From Prevotella sp. UBA3675 (GTDB taxonomy: Bacteria; Bacteroidota; Bacteroidia; Bacteroidales; Bacteroidaceae): DNA of 37,715 nucleotides. A model generated the notes under the pieces. The model did no database searches. It saw only the letters and a list, made by a program, of their open reading frames with translations, and was not told the origin of the DNA. A program made the translations under genes and the position numbers. Below, piece by piece: positions 1 to 11,000 of this stretch (positions are counted from its first letter, which is position 1; each line of letters begins with the position of its first letter). The DNA lies in the NCBI GenBank assembly GCA_002372235.1, contig DFJI01000023.1, positions 1 to 37,715 of the forward strand, written 5' to 3'.

Positions 1-918
1 AAGAACATGGTTACTGGTGCTGCTCAGATGGATGGTGCTATTCTCGTTGTTGCAGCTACTGATGGTCCTATGCCTCAGACCCGTGAGCACGTGCTGCTCG
101 CTCGTCAGGTAAATGTACCTCGTCTGGTTGTGTTCCTGAACAAGTGCGACATGGTTGAGGACGAGGAGATGCTGGAGCTCGTTGAGATGGAGGTTCGTGA
201 GATTCTCGAGCAGTACGAGTTCGAAGATGAGACTCCTATCATCCGTGGTTCTGCTCTCGGTGCTCTTAACGGTGTTGAGAAGTGGGAGAAGAAGGTTATG
301 GAGCTGATGGATACCTGCGATACTTGGATTCAGGAGCCTCCTCGCGCTACCGACAAGCCCTTCCTGATGCCTGTTGAGGACGTGTTCTCTATCACTGGTC
401 GTGGTACTGTGGCTACTGGTCGTATTGAGACTGGTGTGATTCACGTGGGTGATGCAGTTGAGCTGCTCGGCCTCGGTGAGGATAAGAACTCAGTTGTTAC
501 TGGTGTTGAGATGTTCCGCAAGCTGCTCGATGAGGGTCAGGCTGGTGATAACGTAGGTCTGCTGCTTCGCGGTATCGATAAGAATGAGATCAAGCGTGGT
601 ATGGTGCTCTGCCATCCCGGACAGATTAAGCCCTTCAAGAAGTTCAAGGCTTCTATTTATGTCTTGAAGAAGGAAGAGGGTGGCCGTCACACTCCGTTCG
701 GCAACAAGTATCGTCCCCAGTTCTACCTCCGCACCATGGACTGCACGGGTGAGATTCACCTCCCCGAGGGCGTTGAGATGGTGATGCCTGGTGATAACGT
801 AGAGATCACCGTTGAGCTGATCTACGCTGTAGCTCTGAACAAGGGTCTGCGTTTCGCAATCCGTGAGGGTGGCCGCACCGTTGGTTCAGGTCAGATTACT
901 GAGGTCTTCGAGGACTAA
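1..918 (+). CDS. tuf: Elongation factor Tu, 5' end outside the window
   Basis: EF-Tu is the GTPase that delivers aminoacyl-tRNA to the ribosome in the cytoplasm. The reading frame is open from base 1, beginning K-N-M-V-T-G-A-A-Q-M-D-G-A, the segment that follows the G3 DCPGH motif, so about 90 N-terminal residues (P-loop and switch I) lie upstream of the window. The G4 motif NKCD and the G5-type 'GSALGAL' are present, followed by beta-barrel domains 2 and 3 ending in GSGQITEVFED. The first ATG in the window (base 7) is internal, not a start. It precedes tRNA-Trp and secE, the usual Bacteroidetes order. A hairpin at 980-1002 separates it from the tRNA. The family assignment is certain; only the start is missing. 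Confidence 0.98.
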   Translation, partial: KNMVTGAAQMDGAILVVAATDGPMPQTREHVLLARQVNVPRLVVFLNKCDMVEDEEMLELVEMEVREILEQYEFEDETPIIRGSALGALNGVEKWEKKVMELMDTCDTWIQEPPRATDKPFLMPVEDVFSITGRGTVATGRIETGVIHVGDAVELLGLGEDKNSVVTGVEMFRKLLDEGQAGDNVGLLLRGIDKNEIKRGMVLCHPGQIKPFKKFKASIYVLKKEEGGRHTPFGNKYRPQFYLRTMDCTGEIHLPEGVEMVMPGDNVEITVELIYAVALNKGLRFAIREGGRTVGSGQITEVFED

Positions 919-979
919 TGTAAGATTACTCAAACCCCATAGGTCTGTTAAGACTTAGAGGTCTTGAATAAAACAAAAG

Positions 980-1002
980 AGCCCCTGCTAAGGGCGGGGG
1001 CT
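980..1002 (+). terminator. GC-rich hairpin between tuf and tRNA-Trp
   Basis: AGCCCC pairs with GGGGCT around a G-rich loop and is followed by TTATTT. It could be a weak intrinsic terminator or a processing hairpin that frees the tRNA 5' side. The U-tract is short, so read-through into tRNA-Trp and secE is likely. Confidence 0.5.
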
Positions 1003-1007
1003 TATTT

Positions 1008-1080
1008 ACGGGAATAGCTCAGTTGGTAGAGCATCGGTCTCCAAAACCGAGGGTCGTGGGTTCGAGTCCTCCTTCCCGTG
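1008..1080 (+). tRNA. trnW: tRNA-Trp (anticodon CCA)
   Basis: The acceptor stem ACGGGAA (1008-1014) pairs with TTCCCGT (1073-1079), and G1080 is the discriminator. The D arm AGCTCAGTTGGTAGAGC, the anticodon stem TCGGT/ACCGA with loop CTCCAAA (anticodon CCA at 1041-1043) and the T loop GGTTCGAGTCC are all recognisable. The 3' CCA is not encoded. The gene lies 18 bp before secE, so it is probably transcribed with the tuf-secE-nusG genes and excised from that transcript, an arrangement seen widely in Bacteroidetes. Confidence 0.97.
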
Positions 1081-1098
1081 CAATAAAGCAAAGAAACG

Positions 1099-1293
1099 AT
1101 GAATAAATTCGTAAATTATTGTAAGTTGTGCTACAATGAGTTGGCCCATGAGGTAACATGGCCTACTCCGAAAGAGGTGATGCAGAGCGCTTCGGTTGTG
1201 CTGGTTGCAACCTTGATAATAGCACTTGTTGTCTTTGCAATGGACTGGCTCTTTAAGTCCGTGATGCTTTTCATTTATAGTTTTGGTGCCTAA
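1099..1293 (+). CDS. secE: Preprotein translocase subunit SecE
   Basis: SecE clamps SecY in the inner-membrane SecYEG protein-export channel. The 64-residue product is of the short single-span type. It has an amphipathic N-terminal helix, the conserved 'EVTWPTPKEV' segment (about residues 18-27), and one hydrophobic span at about residues 31-53. The ATG sits 18 bp after tRNA-Trp with an A-rich upstream, and nusG follows 25 bp after the stop. The secE-nusG-rplK order is near universal in bacteria and supports the call despite the small size. Confidence 0.96.
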   Translation: MNKFVNYCKLCYNELAHEVTWPTPKEVMQSASVVLVATLIIALVVFAMDWLFKSVMLFIYSFGA

Positions 1294-1318
1294 GTGCATC
1301 TGAGTTACAGAAAGAAAG

Positions 1319-1864
1319 ATGGCAGAGACAGGAAAGAAATGGTATGTGCTGAAAGCTGTTAGCGGCAAAGAAGCTAAGGTAAAAGAGTATCTTGAGGCAT
1401 TGATGAAGAAAGACGCAAAACTGGCTGATAATATTGGCCAGGTATTGCTGCCTACTGAGAAGTATGCGCAGCTGCGTAACGGAAAGCGTGTCGTCAAGGA
1501 AAAACTCTTCTTGCCTGGCTATGTTCTTGTTGAGGCTCAGCTTGACAATGAGATAACACATACGCTTCGCTATATACCTAATGTGTTAGGATTCCTTGGT
1601 GGCATGGATAATCCAAGTCCCGTTCGACAGGCCGATATTAATAGAATATTGGGTACGGTCGAAGAAACTGCTATACGCACGGAGGAGACAAATATTCCAT
1701 TCAATCTGGATGAGGCAGTGAAGGTGACTGACGGTCCGTTCAACGGATTCAGCGGAGTCATCGAGGAGGTGAATGCCGAAAAGAGAAAACTAAAGGTGAT
1801 GGTGAAGATCTTTGGACGCAAAACTCCTTTGGAGCTTGGGTTCAATCAAGTAGAGAAAGAATAG
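1319..1864 (+). CDS. nusG: Transcription termination/antitermination protein NusG
   Basis: NusG binds the RNA polymerase clamp, modulates pausing and links transcription to Rho or the ribosome. The 181-residue product starts MAETGKKWYVLKAVSGKE, the typical NGN-domain opening (residues ~6-110). It has the FLPGYVLVE strand at 64-72 and a C-terminal KOW domain beginning near 'VKVTDGPFNGFSG' (residues 135-147). Length and domain order are standard. It lies between secE and rplK; the gap to rplK is 97 bp and contains two hairpins. Confidence 0.98.
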   Translation: MAETGKKWYVLKAVSGKEAKVKEYLEALMKKDAKLADNIGQVLLPTEKYAQLRNGKRVVKEKLFLPGYVLVEAQLDNEITHTLRYIPNVLGFLGGMDNPSPVRQADINRILGTVEETAIRTEETNIPFNLDEAVKVTDGPFNGFSGVIEEVNAEKRKLKVMVKIFGRKTPLELGFNQVEKE

Positions 1865-1926
1865 GGCGCAATTTGTTACGATGCGCCGATTCTAATATAC
1901 GGTCAGGGCGGCTTCCACACCCTGGC
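1865..1926 (+). promoter_or_regulatory. Twin hairpins in the rplK leader
   Basis: Hairpin A pairs GGCGCA (1865-1870) with TGCGCC (1882-1887). Hairpin B pairs GTCAGGG (1902-1908) with CCCTGGC (1920-1926), one G-U included; both loops are 11 nt. No U-tract follows, so these are not obvious terminators. In other bacteria this gap carries the L1-binding translational operator for rplK-rplA. A similar role here is an inference from position. Confidence 0.5.
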
Positions 1927-1961
1927 TTATATGAAAATCATTTTATAATTTACAAACAGAA

Positions 1962-2402
1962 ATGGCTAAAGAAGTTGCTGGATTAATCAAATTACAGATT
2001 AAAGGTGGCGCTGCAAATCCCTCTCCTCCTGTAGGACCTGCACTGGGTTCAAAGGGTATCAATATCATGGGATTCTGCAAAGAGTTCAACGCCAGAACCC
2101 AGGATAAGGCAGGTAAGATTCTTCCTGTCGTTATCACCTACTACACTGACAAGTCATTCAGTTTCGTTATCAAGACTCCTCCCGCAGCTGTTCAGCTGAT
2201 GGAGGCTGCTAAGGTGAAGGGCGGTTCTTCGGAGCCTAACCGTAAGAAGGTTGCTACTGTGACTTGGGATCAGGTTCGCGCCATTGCCGAGGATAAGCTT
2301 CCCGACTTGAATTGCTTCACCGTTGAGTCTGCAATGAAACAGATTGCTGGTACAGCACGTAGCATGGGTATCACTGTACAAGGGGAGTTCCCTGGTAAAT
2401 AA
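1962..2402 (+). CDS. rplK: 50S ribosomal protein L11
   Basis: L11 forms the base of the L7/L12 stalk and binds the GTPase-associated centre of 23S rRNA. The 146-residue product opens MAKEVAGLIKLQIKGGAANPSPPVGPALG, the conserved N-terminal domain with the proline-rich PSPPVGPALG. It ends with the RNA-binding C-terminal domain containing GTARSMGITVQG. The length is standard. It is followed 24 bp later by rplA, the conserved L11-L1 pair. Confidence 0.98.
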   Translation: MAKEVAGLIKLQIKGGAANPSPPVGPALGSKGINIMGFCKEFNARTQDKAGKILPVVITYYTDKSFSFVIKTPPAAVQLMEAAKVKGGSSEPNRKKVATVTWDQVRAIAEDKLPDLNCFTVESAMKQIAGTARSMGITVQGEFPGK

Positions 2403-2426
2403 CAATAACTTCAATTTTAAAAGACA

Positions 2427-3119
2427 ATGAGTAAACTGACAAAAAATCAAAAGTTGGTCGCTGATAAGGTTGAAGCAGGGAAAGCCTACACACTGAGAGA
2501 AGCAGCCGCACTTGTCAAGGAAATCACCACGACTAAGTTTGCTGCCTCAGTGGATATCGATGTACGTCTGGGTGTTGATCCGCGCAAAGCCAATCAGATG
2601 GTTCGTGGCGTTGTATCGCTGCCGAACGGTACTGGTAAGGTGACGCGCGTGCTCGCTCTCTGCACTCCTGATCAGGAGGCTGCTGCCAAGGAAGCTGGTG
2701 CTGACTACGTTGGTCTTGACGAATATATCGAGAAGATCAAGGGCGGTTGGACCGATGTTGATGTTATCATTACGATGCCTTCCTGCATGGGTAAGCTGGG
2801 TCCTTTGGGTCGTGTACTCGGTCCTCGCGGACTGATGCCTAACCCGAAGAGTGGCACCGTTACGATGGATGTGGCTAAAGCTGTCAAGGAAGTAAAGCAG
2901 GGTAAGATTGACTTTAAGGTCGATAAGACTGGTATTGTCCACACGTCGATTGGTAAAGTGAATTTCACTGCTGACCAGATCTATGAGAATGCGAAAGAGT
3001 TTATCTCTACCATTATCAAGCTGAAGCCTGCTACTGCCAAAGGTACATATCTCAAGAGTATCTTTATGTCAAGCACAATGAGTAAGGGTATCAAGATAGA
3101 TCCTAAATCAGTTGAATAA
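2427..3119 (+). CDS. rplA: 50S ribosomal protein L1
   Basis: L1 forms the mobile stalk near the E site of the large subunit and in many bacteria represses its own operon by binding the mRNA leader. The 230-residue product has the two-domain L1 fold. Recognisable landmarks are 'VDIDVRLGVDPRKANQMVRG' near residues 41-60 and the signature 'MGKLGPLGRVLGPRGLMPNP' in the middle. The start ATG is preceded by an A-rich stretch, typical of Bacteroidetes translation starts. rplJ follows after 20 bp. Confidence 0.98.
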   Translation: MSKLTKNQKLVADKVEAGKAYTLREAAALVKEITTTKFAASVDIDVRLGVDPRKANQMVRGVVSLPNGTGKVTRVLALCTPDQEAAAKEAGADYVGLDEYIEKIKGGWTDVDVIITMPSCMGKLGPLGRVLGPRGLMPNPKSGTVTMDVAKAVKEVKQGKIDFKVDKTGIVHTSIGKVNFTADQIYENAKEFISTIIKLKPATAKGTYLKSIFMSSTMSKGIKIDPKSVE

Positions 3120-3139
3120 CTCGTTAAAAGATTAGACAA

Positions 3140-3661
3140 ATGAAAAAGGAAGTAAAAGATACTATCATTGTAGAGATTGGTGAGAAGCTGAAGCAGTATC
3201 CCCATTTCTACCTCGTTGACCTTACCGGACTTGATGCAGAGAAGACAAGCGACCTGCGTCGCAAGTGCTTTAAGAACGAAATCAAGTTGCTGATGGTGAA
3301 GAACGCTCTTCTTCACAAGGCTTTCGAAGCCTCAGAGATTGATTTTTCTCCTCTGTATGAGTGCTTAAAGGGTAACACGGCTGTGATGTTCTGCGAGACT
3401 GCAAATGTTCCCGCAAAGCTCCTCAAAGAATATGTGAAGGCTAAGGAGACAATACCTGCACTGAAAGGTGCATACGCCGAAGAGAGCATGTTCGTTGGTG
3501 CTGACAAGCTGGATGAGCTCGTAGCTATCAAGAGCAAGAACGAACTTATCGCTGATGTTGTGGCTCTGCTACAGTCGCCGATCAAGAACGTTGTCTCTGG
3601 TCTGAATGCCGGTGGCAAGATCCACGGTCTCCTCGACGCTATCGCTGAGCGTAACAAATAA
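3140..3661 (+). CDS. rplJ: 50S ribosomal protein L10
   Basis: L10 anchors the L7/L12 dimers of the ribosomal stalk. The 173-residue product has the expected 'YLVDLTGLDAEKTSDLRRKC' N-terminal region and 'LLMVKNALLHKAFE', followed by a C-terminal helix that would hold L7/L12 dimers. The length is normal. The gene is 51 bp upstream of rplL, and that gap is AT-rich without an obvious hairpin, so rplJ and rplL are probably co-transcribed. Confidence 0.97.
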   Translation: MKKEVKDTIIVEIGEKLKQYPHFYLVDLTGLDAEKTSDLRRKCFKNEIKLLMVKNALLHKAFEASEIDFSPLYECLKGNTAVMFCETANVPAKLLKEYVKAKETIPALKGAYAEESMFVGADKLDELVAIKSKNELIADVVALLQSPIKNVVSGLNAGGKIHGLLDAIAERNK

Positions 3662-3712
3662 TAAGCGACAAGGTAACAATTAACATTAAAAACAATTAAA
3701 AAATTAAATAAA

Positions 3713-4093
3713 ATGGCAGATATTAAAGCTATTGCAGAAGAGTTGGTAAACCTTACTGTGAAAGAAGTAAACGAGTTGGCAACAATCCTGAAGGATGAGT
3801 ATGGAATCGAGCCCGCTGCTGCAGCTGTTGCTGTAGCTGCTGGTCCCGCAGCTGGTGGCGAGGCTGCCGCTGCTGAGGAGAAGAGCTCTTTTGACGTGAT
3901 CCTGAAGGAAGTGGGTGGTCAGAAGCTGCAGGTTGTGAAGGCTGTTAAGGAAGCTTGCGGTCTGGGCCTGAAGGAAGCTAAGGACCTGGTTGACGGTGCT
4001 CCCGCTACTGTGAAGGAAGGCCTGTCGAAGGAAGAGGCTGAGAACCTCAAGAAGACCATCGAGGCTGCCGGTGCCGTTGTTGAGCTGAAGTAA
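3713..4093 (+). CDS. rplL: 50S ribosomal protein L7/L12
   Basis: L7/L12 is the multicopy stalk protein that recruits translational GTPases. The 126-residue product has an N-terminal dimerisation helix (MADIKAIAEELVNLTVKEV) and an Ala/Gly-rich hinge at about residues 36-55. The C-terminal factor-binding domain carries 'VKAVKEACGLGLKEAKDLVD'. It is followed by a strong hairpin with a U-tract (4116-4152). That hairpin would let cells make more L7/L12 than RNA polymerase subunits. Confidence 0.98.
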   Translation: MADIKAIAEELVNLTVKEVNELATILKDEYGIEPAAAAVAVAAGPAAGGEAAAAEEKSSFDVILKEVGGQKLQVVKAVKEACGLGLKEAKDLVDGAPATVKEGLSKEEAENLKKTIEAAGAVVELK

Positions 4094-4115
4094 TTAAAGC
4101 ACAACGATAACGCTT

Positions 4116-4156
4116 GGTTAGGGGCTCTCCAGTAGAGGGTTCCTAACCTTTTCTTG
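4116..4156 (+). terminator. Attenuator-like hairpin between rplL and rpoB
   Basis: Bases 4116-4129 pair with 4135-4148 to give a continuous 14-bp stem (three G-U pairs) with the 5-nt loop CAGTA, followed by TTTTCTTG. This has the form of an intrinsic terminator. Since rpoB and rpoC follow with no other promoter visible to me, it more likely acts as a partial terminator (attenuator) that lowers rpoBC relative to rplL. A second short inverted repeat, TTGTCTC-T-GAGACAA, follows at 4154-4168. Confidence 0.7.
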
Positions 4157-4171
4157 TCTCTGAGACAATTT

Positions 4172-4216
4172 CCTATAGGCCCTATAAGTCCTATAGGTCC
4201 TATAAGACCCATAAGA
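4172..4216 (+). repeat. Five 9-bp tandem repeats (CCTATARGN)
   Basis: The units are CCTATAGGC, CCTATAAGT, CCTATAGGT, CCTATAAGA and CCCATAAGA, head to tail, ending 13 bp before the rpoB ATG. Units alternate between CCTATAGG, which is self-complementary, and CCTATAAG. The block therefore lies in the rpoB 5' untranslated region. No function is known to me. Confidence 0.9.
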
Positions 4217-4229
4217 AAACAATAATAAT

Positions 4230-8042
<3,813 letters not shown>

Positions 8043-8054
8043 TGTGAATGAATG

Positions 8055-8075
8055 TTGAAAATTGAAAATTGAAAA
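8055..8075 (+). repeat. Triplicate TTGAAAA repeat before rpoC
   Basis: Three exact copies of TTGAAAA lie head to tail in the rpoB-rpoC gap, ending 2 bp before the rpoC ATG. They give an A-rich, unstructured translation start, which suits Bacteroidetes ribosomes. The third copy makes a TTG in the rpoC frame, but I do not take it as the start. A related 7-bp repeat on the other strand lies inside the GH3 gene (35801-35828). Confidence 0.9.
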
Positions 8076-8077
8076 TT

Positions 8078-11000
8078 ATGGCTTTCAAGAAAGATACAAA
8101 GACAAAGAGTAATTTCACCAAAATTACCATCGGATTAGCTTCGCCTGAGGAGATTCTGGAGAACTCTTTCGGTGAGGTGACCAAGCCAGAGACCATCAAC
8201 TATCGTACCTACAAGCCTGAGCGCGACGGTCTGTTCTGCGAGCGCATCTTCGGTCCTACGAAGGACTATGAGTGTGCCTGCGGTAAGTACAAGCGCATTC
8301 GCTATAAGGGCATCGTCTGCGACCGTTGTGGTGTGGAGGTGACCGAAAAGAAGGTGCGTCGTGAGCGCAGCGGACATATCGAACTGGTGGTGCCTGTGGC
8401 CCATATATGGTATTTCCGCAGCCTGCCCAACAAGATCGGCTATCTGCTGGGTCTGCCCACCAAGAAGCTCGATGCCATCATCTACTACGAGCGCTACGTA
8501 GTCATCCAGCCGGGTGCACTCGAGGGTCGCAAGGATTCAGAAGGCAATCCCCTGCTCGGTTCTCAGAAGTATGATCTGCTGTCAGAAGACGAGTACAACG
8601 ACATTCTGGATAATCAGCTGTCAGAGGACAACTACATGCTGGAGGACAGCGATCCCAATAAGTTCGTTGCTAAGATGGGTGCCGAAGCTGTCTATGACCT
8701 GTTGCAGCAGCTCGACCTCGACTCGCTCTCTTACGAGCTTCGCGACCGTGCCAACACCGATTCGTCGCAGCAGCGCAAGAACGAGGCCCTGAAGCGCCTG
8801 CAGGTGGTCGAGGCTTTCCGCTCGAGCGTAGAGAAGGGCATCAACCGTCCTGAGTGGATGATTATGAAGATCATTCCCGTGACGCCCCCCGAGCTGCGCC
8901 CGCTCGTTCCGCTGGATGGCGGTCGTTTTGCCACCTCCGACCTGAACGACCTCTATCGCCGTGTCATCATCCGCAATAACCGTCTGAAGCGACTCATGGA
9001 GATCAAGGCTCCTGAGGTGATTCTCCGCAACGAGAAGCGCATGCTGCAGGAGGCTGTCGATTCACTCTTCGACAACAGCCGCAAGTCGTCGGCTGTGAAG
9101 AGCGACTCCAACCGCCCCCTCAAGTCACTCTCCGACTCACTGAAGGGTAAGCAGGGCCGTTTCCGTCAGAATCTGCTCGGTAAGCGTGTTGACTATTCAG
9201 CCCGTTCGGTTATCGTCGTAGGTCCTGAGCTGAAGATGGGCGAGTGCGGTCTGCCCAAGCTGATGGCCGCCGAGCTCTACAAGCCGTTCATCATCCGCAA
9301 GCTCATTGAGCGCGGCATCGTGAAGACGGTGAAGTCGGCCAAGAAGATTGTTGACCGTCGCGAACCCGTCATCTGGGACATTCTGGAGAATGTGATGAAG
9401 GGTCACCCCGTGCTGCTCAACCGTGCACCAACACTTCACCGTCTCGGTATTCAGGCTTTCCAGCCCAAGCTCATCGAGGGTAAGGCCATTCAGCTGCACC
9501 CACTGGCTTGTACTGCCTTCAATGCCGACTTCGACGGCGACCAGATGGCTGTTCACCTTCCCCTTAGCAACGAAGCCGTGCTCGAGGCTCAGCTGCTCAT
9601 GTTGCAGAGCCATAACATCCTGAACCCTGCCAATGGCGCACCTATCACCGTGCCTTCACAGGATATGGTGCTCGGTCTCTACTATATCACCAAGATTCGT
9701 CCGGGTGCCAAGGGCGAGGGCCTCTCGTTCTATGGTCCTGAAGAGGCCATCATTGCCCACAACGAGGGCAAGTGCGACCTGCACGCTCAGGTGAAGGTCA
9801 TGGTCGATGATGTGGTGGAGGGCCGCAAGGTTCGTCATCAGGTAGAGACCTCCGTGGGTCGTGTCATTGTCAATGGCATCGTGCCTAAGGAAGTGGGCTT
9901 CGTCAACAAGGTCATCTCCAAGAAGTCACTGCGCGATATCATTGCCGACGTGATTAAGAATGTGGGCTTTGCCGAGGCTTGCGAGTTCCTCGACGGTATC
10001 AAGAACCTGGGTTATCGCATGGCCTATCTGGCCGGTCTGTCGTTCAACCTCGACGATATTATCATCCCGAAGGAGAAAGCAGAACTCATCGAGAAAGGTA
10101 ACCAGGAGGTGCAGCAGATTACCGACAACTACAACATGGGCTTCATCACCGACAATGAACGCTACAATCAGGTCATTGATACTTGGACCCACGTTAATAA
10201 TGATATAGGTAATATCCTCATGAAGCAGATGACCGAGGCCGACCAGGGCTTCAACGCTGTGTTCATGATGCTCGACTCGGGTGCCCGTGGTTCTAAGGAC
10301 CAGATCAAGCAGCTCTCAGGTATCCGTGGTCTGATGGCTAAGCCTCAGAAGGCCGGTGCCGAGGGACACCAGATTATTGAGAACCCCATCCTGTCGAACT
10401 TCAAGGAAGGTATGTCAGTGCTGGAGTACTTCATCTCTACCCACGGTGCCCGTAAGGGTCTGGCTGATACGGCCATGAAGACCGCCGACGCAGGTTATCT
10501 GACCCGTCGTCTGGTTGATGTCTCTCACGACGTGATTATCAACGAGGAGGACTGCGGAACGCTTCGCGGACTCGTCTGCACTGCACTGAAGAGTGGCGAC
10601 GAGGTCATTTCGAGCTTGGCCGAACGCATCCTGGGTCGTGTCAGCGTTCACGACGTAATCAATCCTAAGACCGGCGACGTGATCGTGGCTTCAGGTGAGG
10701 AAATCACTGAGGCTATTGCCGAAGAGATTGAGAAGGCCGAGATTGAGAGCGTTGAGATTCGTTCGGTGCTCACCTGCGAGTCGAAGAAGGGCGTATGCCG
10801 CAAGTGCTACGGTCGCAACCTGGCTACGCGCCGCATGGTGCAGAAGGGCGAGGCCGTCGGTGTGATTGCCGCTCAGGCCATCGGCGAGCCGGGCACACAG
10901 CTCACGCTTCGTACGTTCCATGCTGGTGGTGTGGCTGCCAACGCAGCTGCCAATGCCTCGATTGTGTCGAAGTATGAGTCGGCCCGTCTGGAGTTCGAGG

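Noticed and set aside
3919..4212. Minus-strand frame beginning with a GPIGLIGPIG-like peptide.
   Set aside because: It is the reverse reading of the 9-bp repeats and of rplL; no promoter or family signature.
8069..8077. TTG start for rpoC nine bases upstream of the ATG.
   Set aside because: The TTG belongs to a 7-bp repeat; MAFKK from the ATG is the more natural N-terminus.
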